This document shows positions 14,819-21,415 of a stretch of DNA of 21,415 nucleotides, one piece after another; position 1 is the stretch's first letter, and the number at the start of each line of letters is the position of its first letter. A program made the translations under genes and the position numbers. The notes beneath the pieces are model-generated. The model was not told the origin of the DNA and searched no databases. It was given only the letters and a program-made list of their open reading frames with translations. Source of the DNA: Immundisolibacter sp. (GTDB lineage: Bacteria; Pseudomonadota; Gammaproteobacteria; Immundisolibacterales; Immundisolibacteraceae); contig NZ_JBFIII010000050.1 in NCBI RefSeq assembly GCF_041601295.1, forward strand, positions 1 to 21,415. The letters are read 5' to 3'.

Positions 14819-14884
14819 GGCTGGTCATTATCCGGCCTACTGGCGTCGGCCGGACATCTTCGACAGACTGCTAAACTTACCCCC

Positions 14885-14903
14885 GTCGGGGCCAACCCCC
14901 GAC
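14885..14903 (+). repeat. Hairpin in the aceE upstream region (GTCGGGG/CCCCGAC)
   Basis: A perfect 7-bp stem with a five-base loop lies about 70 bases before the aceE start. A second pair, GGGCCGC at 14912-14918 and GCGGCCC at 14935-14941, follows with a 16-base loop. Both would lie in the leader if transcription starts near the TAAACT at about 14872. I see no PdhR-type palindrome. The function is unknown. Confidence 0.4.
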
Positions 14904-14974
14904 TGACGTTCGGGCCGCGGCAGACACAGGGCTGGCGGCCCGCTCCGGTTTCAACCTATACGCGGAGATCCTGC

Positions 14975-17689
14975 ATGAACAAACCGGACGGCGGCCTGCC
15001 CGAGGCAGGTGGCCCCATCGCGCGCGACATAGACCCCGTGGAGACGCGCGATTGGCTCGATGCGCTGCGCTCGTTGGCGGCGGTGGAGGGCGATGACCGA
15101 GCACGTTTCGTGGTGGAAACCCTGCTCGACGAAGCACGCCAGCTGGGCCTTGGCCTGCCGCAGGGCCTCAACACCGCCTACCTGAACACCATTCCTGTCG
15201 ACCGGCAGCCGGACTATCCGGGCGACTTGGAAATCGAGGGTCGCATCCGCGCCGCACTGCGCTGGAATGCCATGGCCATCGTTACCCGCGCCAACCGTGA
15301 GTCGACCGAGCTGGGCGGCCATATCGCAAGTTATGCCTCCCTGGCCACCATCTACGAGGTGGGCTTCAACCATTTTTTTCGCGCCTCGGCCGACGCCGCC
15401 ACCGGCGATCTGGTGTTCTACCAGGGCCACACCTCACCGGGCATGTATGCCCGTGCGTTCCTGGAAGGCCGCCTCGCCGAACGCGACCTGAACAACTTCC
15501 GCCAGGAACTGGCCGACGGCGGTGGCCTGTCGTCCTATCCGCACCCATGGCTGATGCCGGAGTTCTGGAGCCTGCCCACCGTATCGATGGGGCTGGCACC
15601 GATGATGGCCATCTATCAGGCCCGGTTCATGGCCTACCTGGACCGCCGGGGCCTGGCCCAGATGGACAGTCGCAAGGTCTACGCTTTCCTGGGCGACGGC
15701 GAGATGGACGAACCCGAATCGCGCGGTGCCCTGTCGGTGGCCGGGCGCGAGAAACTCGACAACCTGATCTTCATCGTCAACTGCAACCTGCAGCGCCTGG
15801 ACGGCCCGGTGCGCGGCAACGGCAAGATTATCCAGGAGCTGGACAGGGAGTTCCGCGGCAACGGCTGGAACGTGATCAAGGTGGTCTGGGGCTCGGAGTG
15901 GGACGACCTGCTGGGCCGCGACGCCAGCGGCGTTCTTCGCCAGCGCATGGAAGAAGCCCTCGACGGGGAATATCAGGCCTACAAGGCGCGCGGTGGCAAG
16001 TACACGCGCGAACGGTTCTTTGGCAAATACCCCGAAACGCTGCGCCTGGTCGAACACCTGTCGGACGACGACATCTACCGCCTGCGCCGCGGCGGTAACG
16101 ACCCGCTGAAGATCTATGCCGCCTTCGATGCCGCCGTGCGTCACCGTGGCCAGCCGACCGTGATTCTGTTCAAGACCGTCAAGGGCTACGGCATGGGCAC
16201 GGCAGGCGAGGGCCAGAACATCACCCACCAGCAAAAGAAGATGACCGACGAGCAGGTGCGCGCATTTCGCGACCGCTTCCGGGTGCCGATTCCGGACGAC
16301 CAGCTGGCGACCATTCCGTATTACAGGCCGGCCGAAGACAGCCCCGAGATGCAGTATCTGCACGACCGGCGAAAAGCATTGGGCGGGTATCTGCCGGCAC
16401 GCCGCGCACAGGCTCCGCGCCTGACCATTCCCAGGCTCGACACCTTCGACAAGATCCTTGAAGGCAGCGGCGAGCGCGAAATTTCGACCACCATGGCCTT
16501 CGTGCGCATCCTGACGCAACTGACCAAGGACCCGAACATCGGCCAGAACCTGGTGCCGATCGTGCCGGACGAGGCCCGTACCTTCGGTATGGAGGGACTG
16601 TTCCGCCAGCTGGGCATTTACGCGCCCGAAGGCCAGCTGTACGAGCCGGAGGACGCCGGTCATTTCATGTTCTACCGCGAGGACCAGAAGGGCCAGATTC
16701 TGGAAGAGGGCATCAACGAGGCCGGTGCGTTCTGCTCCTGGATCGCAGCCGGCACGTCGTATGCCATGCACGGCGTGTCGATGATTCCCTTCTACATTTT
16801 CTATTCGATGTTCGGCTTCCAGCGCATTGGCGATTTCGCCTGGGCCGCCGGCGACATGCGCTGCCGCGGATTCCTGCTCGGCGGTACTGCCGGTCGCACC
16901 ACACTGGCCGGCGAAGGCCTGCAGCACCAGGACGGCCACAGCCATCTGCTGGCGGCGACCATTCCCAACTGCATCGCCTACGATCCGACCTATATGTACG
17001 AGCTGGCTGTCATCATTCAGGACGGCATGCAGCGGATGTACGAAGCCGACGAGAGTGTCTACTACTACATCACGGTCGAGAACGAGAACTACGCCCACCC
17101 GCCGATGCCCAAGGGCGCCGCCGAGGGCATCCTTCGTGGCCTGTATCGCCTGCAGGCGGCATTTGCGAAAAAGTCGCGCGCCAAGAAGGCGCCGCCACGG
17201 GTGCAGCTGCTAGGCAGCGGCGCCATCCTGCGCGAGGGGCTGGCGGCCGCCGAGATTCTGGCCCGGGACTTTGGCGTGCAGGCCGACGTGTGGAGCGCCA
17301 CCAGCTTCAACGAATTGCGCCGCGACGGCTTGTCCGTGGAACGCTGGAACCGTCTGCACCCGACGGCCAAGCCGCGCCGGAGCTACGTCGAGCAGTGCCT
17401 GGACGGCACCGACGGTCCGGTCATTGCCGCGACGGACTATATGCAGGCCTTCGCCGATCAGATCCGGCCGTGGGTGCGCGGGCGCTACGTGGTGCTGGGC
17501 ACGGATGGCTTCGGGCGCAGCGATACCCGCCGCCGGCTGCGCCAGTTCTTCGAAATCAGCCGCGAACACATCGCCTACGCCGCACTCAAGGCCCTGGCCG
17601 ACGAGGGTACGATCCCGGTCAAGACCGTGACAGAAGCTGCAGGCAAGCTGGGCATAGACTCCGAACAGCCCGACCCGACTACCGTCTGA
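14975..17689 (+). CDS. aceE: Pyruvate dehydrogenase E1 component, homodimeric type
   Basis: This 904-residue thiamine-diphosphate enzyme decarboxylates pyruvate and acetylates the lipoyl groups of E2. E. coli AceE has 887 residues. The TPP/Mg motif is GDGEMDEPES (240-249) followed by NCNLQRLDGP (269 on). YQGHTSPGMYARAFLEGRL (149-167), GQNITHQQKKMTDEQ and the middle-domain TFGMEGLFRQLGIYAPEGQ are hallmarks of this homodimeric E1p. GGTAGRTTLAGEGLQHQDG also matches. I chose the ATG at 14975 with GGAG a few bases upstream. The frame stays open for 278 codons upstream, but that stretch lies antisense to pyrC and has no E1 homology. It heads an aceE-aceF-lpdA operon. The large alpha-2 enzyme, in contrast to E1 alpha/beta, supports a gamma- or betaproteobacterial host. 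Confidence 0.97.
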   Translation: MNKPDGGLPEAGGPIARDIDPVETRDWLDALRSLAAVEGDDRARFVVETLLDEARQLGLGLPQGLNTAYLNTIPVDRQPDYPGDLEIEGRIRAALRWNAMAIVTRANRESTELGGHIASYASLATIYEVGFNHFFRASADAATGDLVFYQGHTSPGMYARAFLEGRLAERDLNNFRQELADGGGLSSYPHPWLMPEFWSLPTVSMGLAPMMAIYQARFMAYLDRRGLAQMDSRKVYAFLGDGEMDEPESRGALSVAGREKLDNLIFIVNCNLQRLDGPVRGNGKIIQELDREFRGNGWNVIKVVWGSEWDDLLGRDASGVLRQRMEEALDGEYQAYKARGGKYTRERFFGKYPETLRLVEHLSDDDIYRLRRGGNDPLKIYAAFDAAVRHRGQPTVILFKTVKGYGMGTAGEGQNITHQQKKMTDEQVRAFRDRFRVPIPDDQLATIPYYRPAEDSPEMQYLHDRRKALGGYLPARRAQAPRLTIPRLDTFDKILEGSGEREISTTMAFVRILTQLTKDPNIGQNLVPIVPDEARTFGMEGLFRQLGIYAPEGQLYEPEDAGHFMFYREDQKGQILEEGINEAGAFCSWIAAGTSYAMHGVSMIPFYIFYSMFGFQRIGDFAWAAGDMRCRGFLLGGTAGRTTLAGEGLQHQDGHSHLLAATIPNCIAYDPTYMYELAVIIQDGMQRMYEADESVYYYITVENENYAHPPMPKGAAEGILRGLYRLQAAFAKKSRAKKAPPRVQLLGSGAILREGLAAAEILARDFGVQADVWSATSFNELRRDGLSVERWNRLHPTAKPRRSYVEQCLDGTDGPVIAATDYMQAFADQIRPWVRGRYVVLGTDGFGRSDTRRRLRQFFEISREHIAYAALKALADEGTIPVKTVTEAAGKLGIDSEQPDPTTV

Positions 17690-17711
17690 GGCGCAGGGAG
17701 CACAACAACAA

Positions 17712-19319
17712 ATGAAACAGAACCTCATCGTCCCGGGACTCGCCGAGAACGTGCATGAAGCCGACGTGGCCGAGGTGTCCGTCAAACCCGGCGACACCAT
17801 CGCCGAGGGCGACATCATCGTCACGCTGGAAACCGACAAGGCAGCCATGGAGCTGCCATCTGAGTACGGCGGCAAGGTGACCGCCGTGCGCGTGAAGGCC
17901 GGCGACCGGGTCAAGGAAGGCGACGTCATCGTTGTGCTGGAAGTTGTAAAAACCGCCGGGCTTGCAAGCGCCGAAAATGCGGCACCCACCCCTGCGGAGG
18001 CACCCGCTCCTGCCGCCACACCAGCCCCCACGCCGGCGACGGCTCCGGCCGGCACAAGCGTGCAGCCGGTCACCTGCCCGGACCTGGGCGAAGGCAAGGC
18101 AGCCGACGTGATCGAACTGGCGGTGAAACCCGGCGATCACGTGGCCGAAGGCGACGCCCTGCTCACGGTCGAGACCGAGAAAGCCGCCACCGAACTGCCG
18201 GCACCGTTCGCCGGCACGGTACGGGAACTTAAGGTCAAGGTTGGCGACAAGCTGAAAACCGGCGATCGGGTGGCCATGATCGAAACGGCGGCCGCGCAAG
18301 CCCCTGCCCCGGAACAACAGAAATCCGCGCCCGAAGCCGAACCGGCAGGTGCCGCGCCTGCATCGGCGGTGGTTGCCCCGGCAGGGCCATTAACGGCCGC
18401 ACCGCCATCGTCGGGGAAAACGCCCCACGCCACGCCCTCGGTACGGCGCTTTGGCCGCGAGCTGGGCGTCGATCTGGCCCACGTTGGCGGCAGCGGGCGC
18501 AAGGGCCGCATCACGCAGGAAGACGTGCAGGCGTACGTCAAATTCGCCCTCCAGGGCGGCGCGGCGGGAGCTGCCACCGGAGACCGTCTGGCGCCGCTGC
18601 CGGCAATCGACTTCAGTCAGTGGGGCGCGGTCGAGACAGTTGCGCTCAGCCGCATTCGCCAACTGACCGGCGAGAACCTCGGTCGCTCCTGGCCGCAGGT
18701 GCCACAGGTCACGCAGCACGACGAGGCCGACATCACGGACCTGGAAGCCTTCCGCAAGGCCCGCGCCAGGGACGCCGAGGCACGCGGCGCCAAGCTGACC
18801 CCGGTCGCCCTGCTGCTGAAAGCCTGCGCGGGGGCGCTGAAAGCCTTTCCGGACTTCAACGCCAGCCTGGCGGCGGACGGCAAGTCGCTGATCGTCAAGC
18901 ACTACATCCACATCGGTGTGGCCGTGGACACGCCCAATGGGCTGGTTGTGCCAGTCATCCGCGACGTCGACTGCAAGGGCATCCTGGATCTGGCGGCGGA
19001 ACTGGGCGACCTGAGCGCCCGGGCGCGCGAGCGCAAGCTCAAATCGGACGAGATGCGCGGCGGCAGCTTCACCATCTCCAGCCTGGGCGGAATTGGCGGC
19101 ACCGCCTTCACGCCGATTGTGAACTGGCCGGAAGTCGCCATCCTGGGCGTGTCGCGTTCCAGCATGAAGCCGGTATGGGACGGCGAGCAGTTCGCGCCCC
19201 GCCTGATGCTGCCGCTGTCGATGTCCTACGACCACCGCGTCATCGATGGCGCTTCCGCGGCGCGGTTTGTCCGCCACCTGGCCGGTCTGCTCGAAGACCT
19301 GCGCTGCCTGCTGCTTTAA
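17712..19319 (+). CDS. aceF: Dihydrolipoamide acetyltransferase (pyruvate dehydrogenase E2)
   Basis: This 535-residue core of the pyruvate dehydrogenase complex passes acetyl groups to CoA. Two lipoyl domains are visible: residues 1-78 with lipoyl-lysine K43 in LETDKAAMELPS, and about 116-191 with K157 in VETEKAATELPA. Ala/Pro-rich linkers join them (about 88-114 and 192-238). The peripheral-subunit-binding domain is at about 239-277 (TPSVRRFGRELGVDLAHVGG, KGRITQEDVQAYV). The catalytic domain ends with SMSYDHRVIDGASAARF, which holds H508 and D512. E. coli has three lipoyl domains; two is common elsewhere. The gene starts 22 bases after aceE, with GGGAG upstream of the ATG at a slightly long spacing. 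Confidence 0.97.
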   Translation: MKQNLIVPGLAENVHEADVAEVSVKPGDTIAEGDIIVTLETDKAAMELPSEYGGKVTAVRVKAGDRVKEGDVIVVLEVVKTAGLASAENAAPTPAEAPAPAATPAPTPATAPAGTSVQPVTCPDLGEGKAADVIELAVKPGDHVAEGDALLTVETEKAATELPAPFAGTVRELKVKVGDKLKTGDRVAMIETAAAQAPAPEQQKSAPEAEPAGAAPASAVVAPAGPLTAAPPSSGKTPHATPSVRRFGRELGVDLAHVGGSGRKGRITQEDVQAYVKFALQGGAAGAATGDRLAPLPAIDFSQWGAVETVALSRIRQLTGENLGRSWPQVPQVTQHDEADITDLEAFRKARARDAEARGAKLTPVALLLKACAGALKAFPDFNASLAADGKSLIVKHYIHIGVAVDTPNGLVVPVIRDVDCKGILDLAAELGDLSARARERKLKSDEMRGGSFTISSLGGIGGTAFTPIVNWPEVAILGVSRSSMKPVWDGEQFAPRLMLPLSMSYDHRVIDGASAARFVRHLAGLLEDLRCLLL

Positions 19320-19345
19320 AAACAAACACACTGCGGAGCATATCC

Positions 19346-20752
19346 ATGACGACCCCTGTCCGCACCCAACTGGTGGTGCTCGGTGCTGGCCCCGGCGGCT
19401 ATAGCGCAGCCTTCCGGGCCGCCGATCTTGGCCTGCAGGTGGTGCTGGTCGAGCGCGACGAACGCTTGGGCGGCGTGTGCCTGAACGTCGGTTGCATTCC
19501 GTCGAAGGCCTTGCTGCATGTGGCCAAGGTGATCGACGAGGCTGCCCACACGCCGGGCGTCGCCTTCGGCAAGCCGAAGATCGATCTGGACGCCGTGCGC
19601 ACCGGCAAGAACAAAGTGGTTGCCAAGCTCACAGGCGGCCTGGTGGCTTTGGCGCGTCAGCGCAAAGTGCAGGTGGTGCATGGTGCGGCAAAGTTCACCG
19701 CCGCCCATACCCTGCGTGTCGAGACACCGAACGGACCGGTCGACATCGAATTCGAGCACGCCATCGTGGCCACTGGCTCCACGCCGGTGCGCATCCTCGG
19801 CCTCCCGGACGATCCGCGGGTCATGGACTCCACCGGCGCATTGGCCCTAACGGATATTCCGCGCAAGCTACTGGTGATCGGCGGCGGCTACATCGGCCTT
19901 GAAATGGCTACCGTGTACCGGGCGCTGGGCAGCGCGGTCAGCGTGGTCGAGTTCATGGATACCCTGCTGCCAGGTGCCGATACGGACCTGGTCAAGCCAC
20001 TGGCCAAAAAGTTAGCTGGGGAGTTTGCCGACATTCGCCTGAAGACCAAAGTCACCGGCATTGAGGCCAGGAAAGATGGCCTGCATGTCAGCTTAGAGGG
20101 ACCGAACGGCAAGGACGTCAAGACCTACGACCGCGCCCTGGTGGCCGTCGGCCGGCGCCCGAACGGCACCGATCTGGGCCTGGAGGCCTTGGGCGTGACG
20201 GTGACCGAACGCGGCTTCATTGAGGTCGATGGCCAGCGGCGCACCGGCGCGGGGCACATTTTCGCAATCGGCGATGTAGCCGGCGAACCGATGCTGGCAC
20301 ATAAGGCCGCCCACGAGGGCAAGGTAGCCGCGGAAGTCATCGCCGGTCACAAGGCCGCGTTTGCACCGCTGGCGATCCCAGCTGTGGTGTTCACCGACCC
20401 CGAAATCAGCTGGGCCGGCCTGACTGAACAGCAGGCCAAGAAAGACGGCATCGCCTACGCCAAAGCGGTGTTCCCCTGGGCGGCCAATGGCCGCAGCCTG
20501 ACTCTGGGTCGCGACGAAGGTCTGACCAAAATCCTGTTTGACGAAACCAGCCGCCGGGTGCTGGGCATCGGCATCGTCGGCCCGGGCGCCGGCGACCTGC
20601 TTGCCGAGGGCGTACTGGCCATCGAAATGGGCGCTGACGCCCAGGATCTGGCGCTCACTATTCACGCCCATCCCACCTTATCCGAAACCGTCGGGATGGC
20701 AGCGGAAATGTTCGTGGGTACCGTTACCGACATCATGAGCTCAAAGCGCTAA
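19346..20752 (+). CDS. lpdA: Dihydrolipoamide dehydrogenase (E3)
   Basis: This 468-residue FAD/NAD disulfide oxidoreductase reoxidises dihydrolipoamide and reduces NAD+. The FAD-binding VVLGAGPGGYSAAFRAADLG (10-29), the redox-active disulfide C45/C50 in GGVCLNVGCIPSKALLH, the NAD-binding GGGYIGLEMATVYRALG, the second FAD site IFAIGDVAGEPMLAHKA and the catalytic H442/E447 in HAHPTLSET are all present. There is no N-terminal lipoyl domain, unlike the fused E3 of Neisseria. GGAG lies seven bases before the ATG at 19346. The open frame continues upstream inside aceF but shows no E3 sequence there. As the last gene of the operon it probably also serves 2-oxoglutarate dehydrogenase, unless another lpd exists outside the window. 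Confidence 0.97.
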   Translation: MTTPVRTQLVVLGAGPGGYSAAFRAADLGLQVVLVERDERLGGVCLNVGCIPSKALLHVAKVIDEAAHTPGVAFGKPKIDLDAVRTGKNKVVAKLTGGLVALARQRKVQVVHGAAKFTAAHTLRVETPNGPVDIEFEHAIVATGSTPVRILGLPDDPRVMDSTGALALTDIPRKLLVIGGGYIGLEMATVYRALGSAVSVVEFMDTLLPGADTDLVKPLAKKLAGEFADIRLKTKVTGIEARKDGLHVSLEGPNGKDVKTYDRALVAVGRRPNGTDLGLEALGVTVTERGFIEVDGQRRTGAGHIFAIGDVAGEPMLAHKAAHEGKVAAEVIAGHKAAFAPLAIPAVVFTDPEISWAGLTEQQAKKDGIAYAKAVFPWAANGRSLTLGRDEGLTKILFDETSRRVLGIGIVGPGAGDLLAEGVLAIEMGADAQDLALTIHAHPTLSETVGMAAEMFVGTVTDIMSSKR

Positions 20753-20797
20753 TCTCATCCGCACAGCATTTAGCGGGCAACAGACAGCTAGGTGGGC

Positions 20798-20810
20798 GCC
20801 CCCGGGGGGC
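20798..20810. repeat. GC palindrome downstream of lpdA
   Basis: GCCCCCGGGGGGC is a near-perfect self-complementary run 46 bases after the lpdA stop. A weaker hairpin, GGACAG/CTGTCC, follows at 20859-20875. Neither has a T-run on the plus strand, so they are not clear intrinsic terminators for the pyruvate dehydrogenase operon. How that operon ends before the convergent rRNA operon is not evident. Confidence 0.3.
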
Positions 20811-20890
20811 ATGCGTCTGGCGGCTACCGCTTATTCAAAGCTTCTGCCAAGAGCAAGGGGACAGCCAGCCTGTCCATAACAGGTAGTCGG

Positions 20891-20931
20891 ATAAAGAAAA
20901 ACCCCCGTTGAGGCAATACCTCAAGGGGGGT
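20891..20931 (-). terminator. Rho-independent terminator of the rRNA operon
   Basis: The arms at 20901-20913 and 20919-20931 pair over 13 positions with one mismatch around a five-base loop. On the minus strand the stem ends in GGGGG, followed by a T-rich tract (TTTTTCTTTAT). It lies about 10 bases beyond the 5S rRNA 3' end, as expected for the end of an rRNA operon. On the plus strand no T-run follows, so it probably does not terminate lpdA transcription. Confidence 0.88.
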
Positions 20932-20942
20932 CAAATATAAAA

Positions 20943-21059
20943 GCCTGGCAGTGACCTACTTTCACATGGGCGAACCCACACTATCATCGGCGCACAGCGG
21001 TTTCACTTCCGAGTTCGGAATGGGATCGGGTGGTTCCCACTTGCTATCTCCGCCAGGCA
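20943..21059 (-). rRNA. rrf: 5S ribosomal RNA
   Basis: On the minus strand the sequence begins TGCCTGGCGGAGATAGC and ends with GTCACTGCCAGGC, so the terminal stem closes. The internal CCGAACTCGGAAGTGAAAC is diagnostic for 5S rRNA, and CCCATTCCGAACTCGG and GATAGTGTGGG match the gammaproteobacterial type. The length is about 117 bases; the 3' end could be one or two bases further (20941). It follows the 23S gene with a spacer of about 74 bases, and no tRNA lies in the spacer. Confidence 0.95.
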
Positions 21060-21133
21060 AACTGGTTGGGGCCAAGCCCCAGATATTCAGAAAGAGAGTT
21101 TGACGCGCCGCGTCCAGCTTGGTTGGGTGTTAT

Positions 21134-21415
21134 ATGGTCAAGCCTCACGGGCAATTAGTACCGGTTAGCTCCACGCGTTACCGCGCTTCCACACCCGGCC
21201 TATCAACCTAGTCGTCTTCTAGGGCCCTTCAGGGACCTTAAAGGTCCAGGGAGACCTAATCTTGGGAGAGGCTTCCCGCATAGATGCTTTCAGCGGTTAT
21301 CCCGTCCGTACATAGCTACCCGGCAATGCCACTGGCGTGACAACCGGAACACCAGCGGTACGTCCACTCCGGTCCTCTCGTACTAGGAGCAGCTTCCCTC
21401 AAGTCTCCAACACCC
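21134..21415 (-). rRNA. rrl: 23S ribosomal RNA, 3' end only (cut by window edge)
   Basis: The minus strand carries about 280 bases of the 23S 3' end, including domain VI. The run complementary to CTCGTACTAGGAGCAG is the sarcin-ricin region's downstream neighbour. The CTAATTGCCCGTGAGGCTTG end matches the E. coli 23S terminus as I recall it. The 3' end near 21134 is placed by alignment with E. coli and may be off by a few bases. The rest of the gene and the 16S lie beyond the right edge. Confidence 0.95.

Noticed and set aside
14141..14974. 278-codon upstream extension of aceE
   Set aside because: It reads antisense through pyrC, which has a complete zinc site. The extension shows no E1 homology, and the ATG at 14975 has a ribosome binding site and the expected N-terminus.
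15434..17098. 554-codon frame antisense to aceE
   Set aside because: aceE is certain from motifs over its whole length. The antisense frame is a codon-bias shadow without recognisable domains.
18620..19345. Upstream extension of lpdA across the 3' part of aceF
   Set aside because: It is an out-of-frame reading of the aceF catalytic domain, rich in Arg/Gly/Pro. The E3 fold begins at the ATG at 19346.
20798..20875. Hairpins after lpdA as an operon terminator
   Set aside because: Neither is followed by a T-run on the plus strand. The only convincing terminator in this gap faces the rRNA operon.
21060..21133. A tRNA gene in the 23S-5S spacer
   Set aside because: The spacer is about 74 bases with no TTCRA box, anticodon stem or CCA-type acceptor pairing.
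1..21415. CRISPR arrays, insertion sequences, integrases or attachment sites
   Set aside because: No regularly spaced repeats, transposase or recombinase frames, or long terminal inverted repeats were seen on either strand.

Overview
The window is GC-rich bacterial chromosome. Its gene content (homodimeric-type AceE, ParC, PbpG, AmpD, 23S/5S sequence) fits a gammaproteobacterium. The accessory genes suggest an aerobic degrader of aromatic or heterocyclic compounds. A PAH degrader of the Immundisolibacter kind would fit, but that is a guess from gene content and not something the sequence proves.

Layout, left to right. (1) 1-1595, minus: a UbiD-family prenylated-FMN decarboxylase cut by the window edge, divergent from parC. 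(2) 1770-4007, plus: parC. A 310-base gap with several hairpins follows, then pbpG (PBP7-type endopeptidase). (3) 5236-5856, minus: gmk. Divergent from it are ampD and a histidine phosphatase, whose stop and start codons overlap. (4) 7182-13051, minus: a six-gene accessory operon. In transcription order it encodes an M29/NicX-like protein, a DszB-like sulfinate desulfinase, a flavin reductase, an SRPBCC protein, and the [2Fe-2S] and molybdopterin subunits of an isoquinoline-oxidoreductase-type hydroxylase. (5) 13169-14818, minus: a CDP-alcohol phosphatidyltransferase and pyrC. (6) 14975-20752, plus: aceE-aceF-lpdA, the complete pyruvate dehydrogenase complex. (7) 20891-21415, minus: the 3' end of an rRNA operon (23S 3' end, 5S, terminator).

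The main discovery is in region 4. The protein at 10824-11876 would usually be annotated as an ABC/TAXI substrate-binding protein. It has no signal peptide, and it keeps the Cys, His, Arg and Gly that form the active site of DszB, the 2'-hydroxybiphenyl-2-sulfinate desulfinase of the 4S desulfurization pathway. The comparison is with the DszB sequence recalled from memory. The next gene is a flavin reductase, the activity (DszD) that drives the 4S monooxygenases. The same operon has a Tat-exported molybdenum hydroxylase and a COG2309-fold protein related to dihydroxypyridine dioxygenase. I infer an undescribed route for breaking down an aromatic or heterocyclic, possibly sulfur-containing, compound. 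The substrate is unknown, and no DszA/DszC-type monooxygenase lies in the window.

The remaining genes are housekeeping: DNA topology, cell-wall remodelling and recycling, nucleotide synthesis, phospholipid synthesis and central carbon metabolism.
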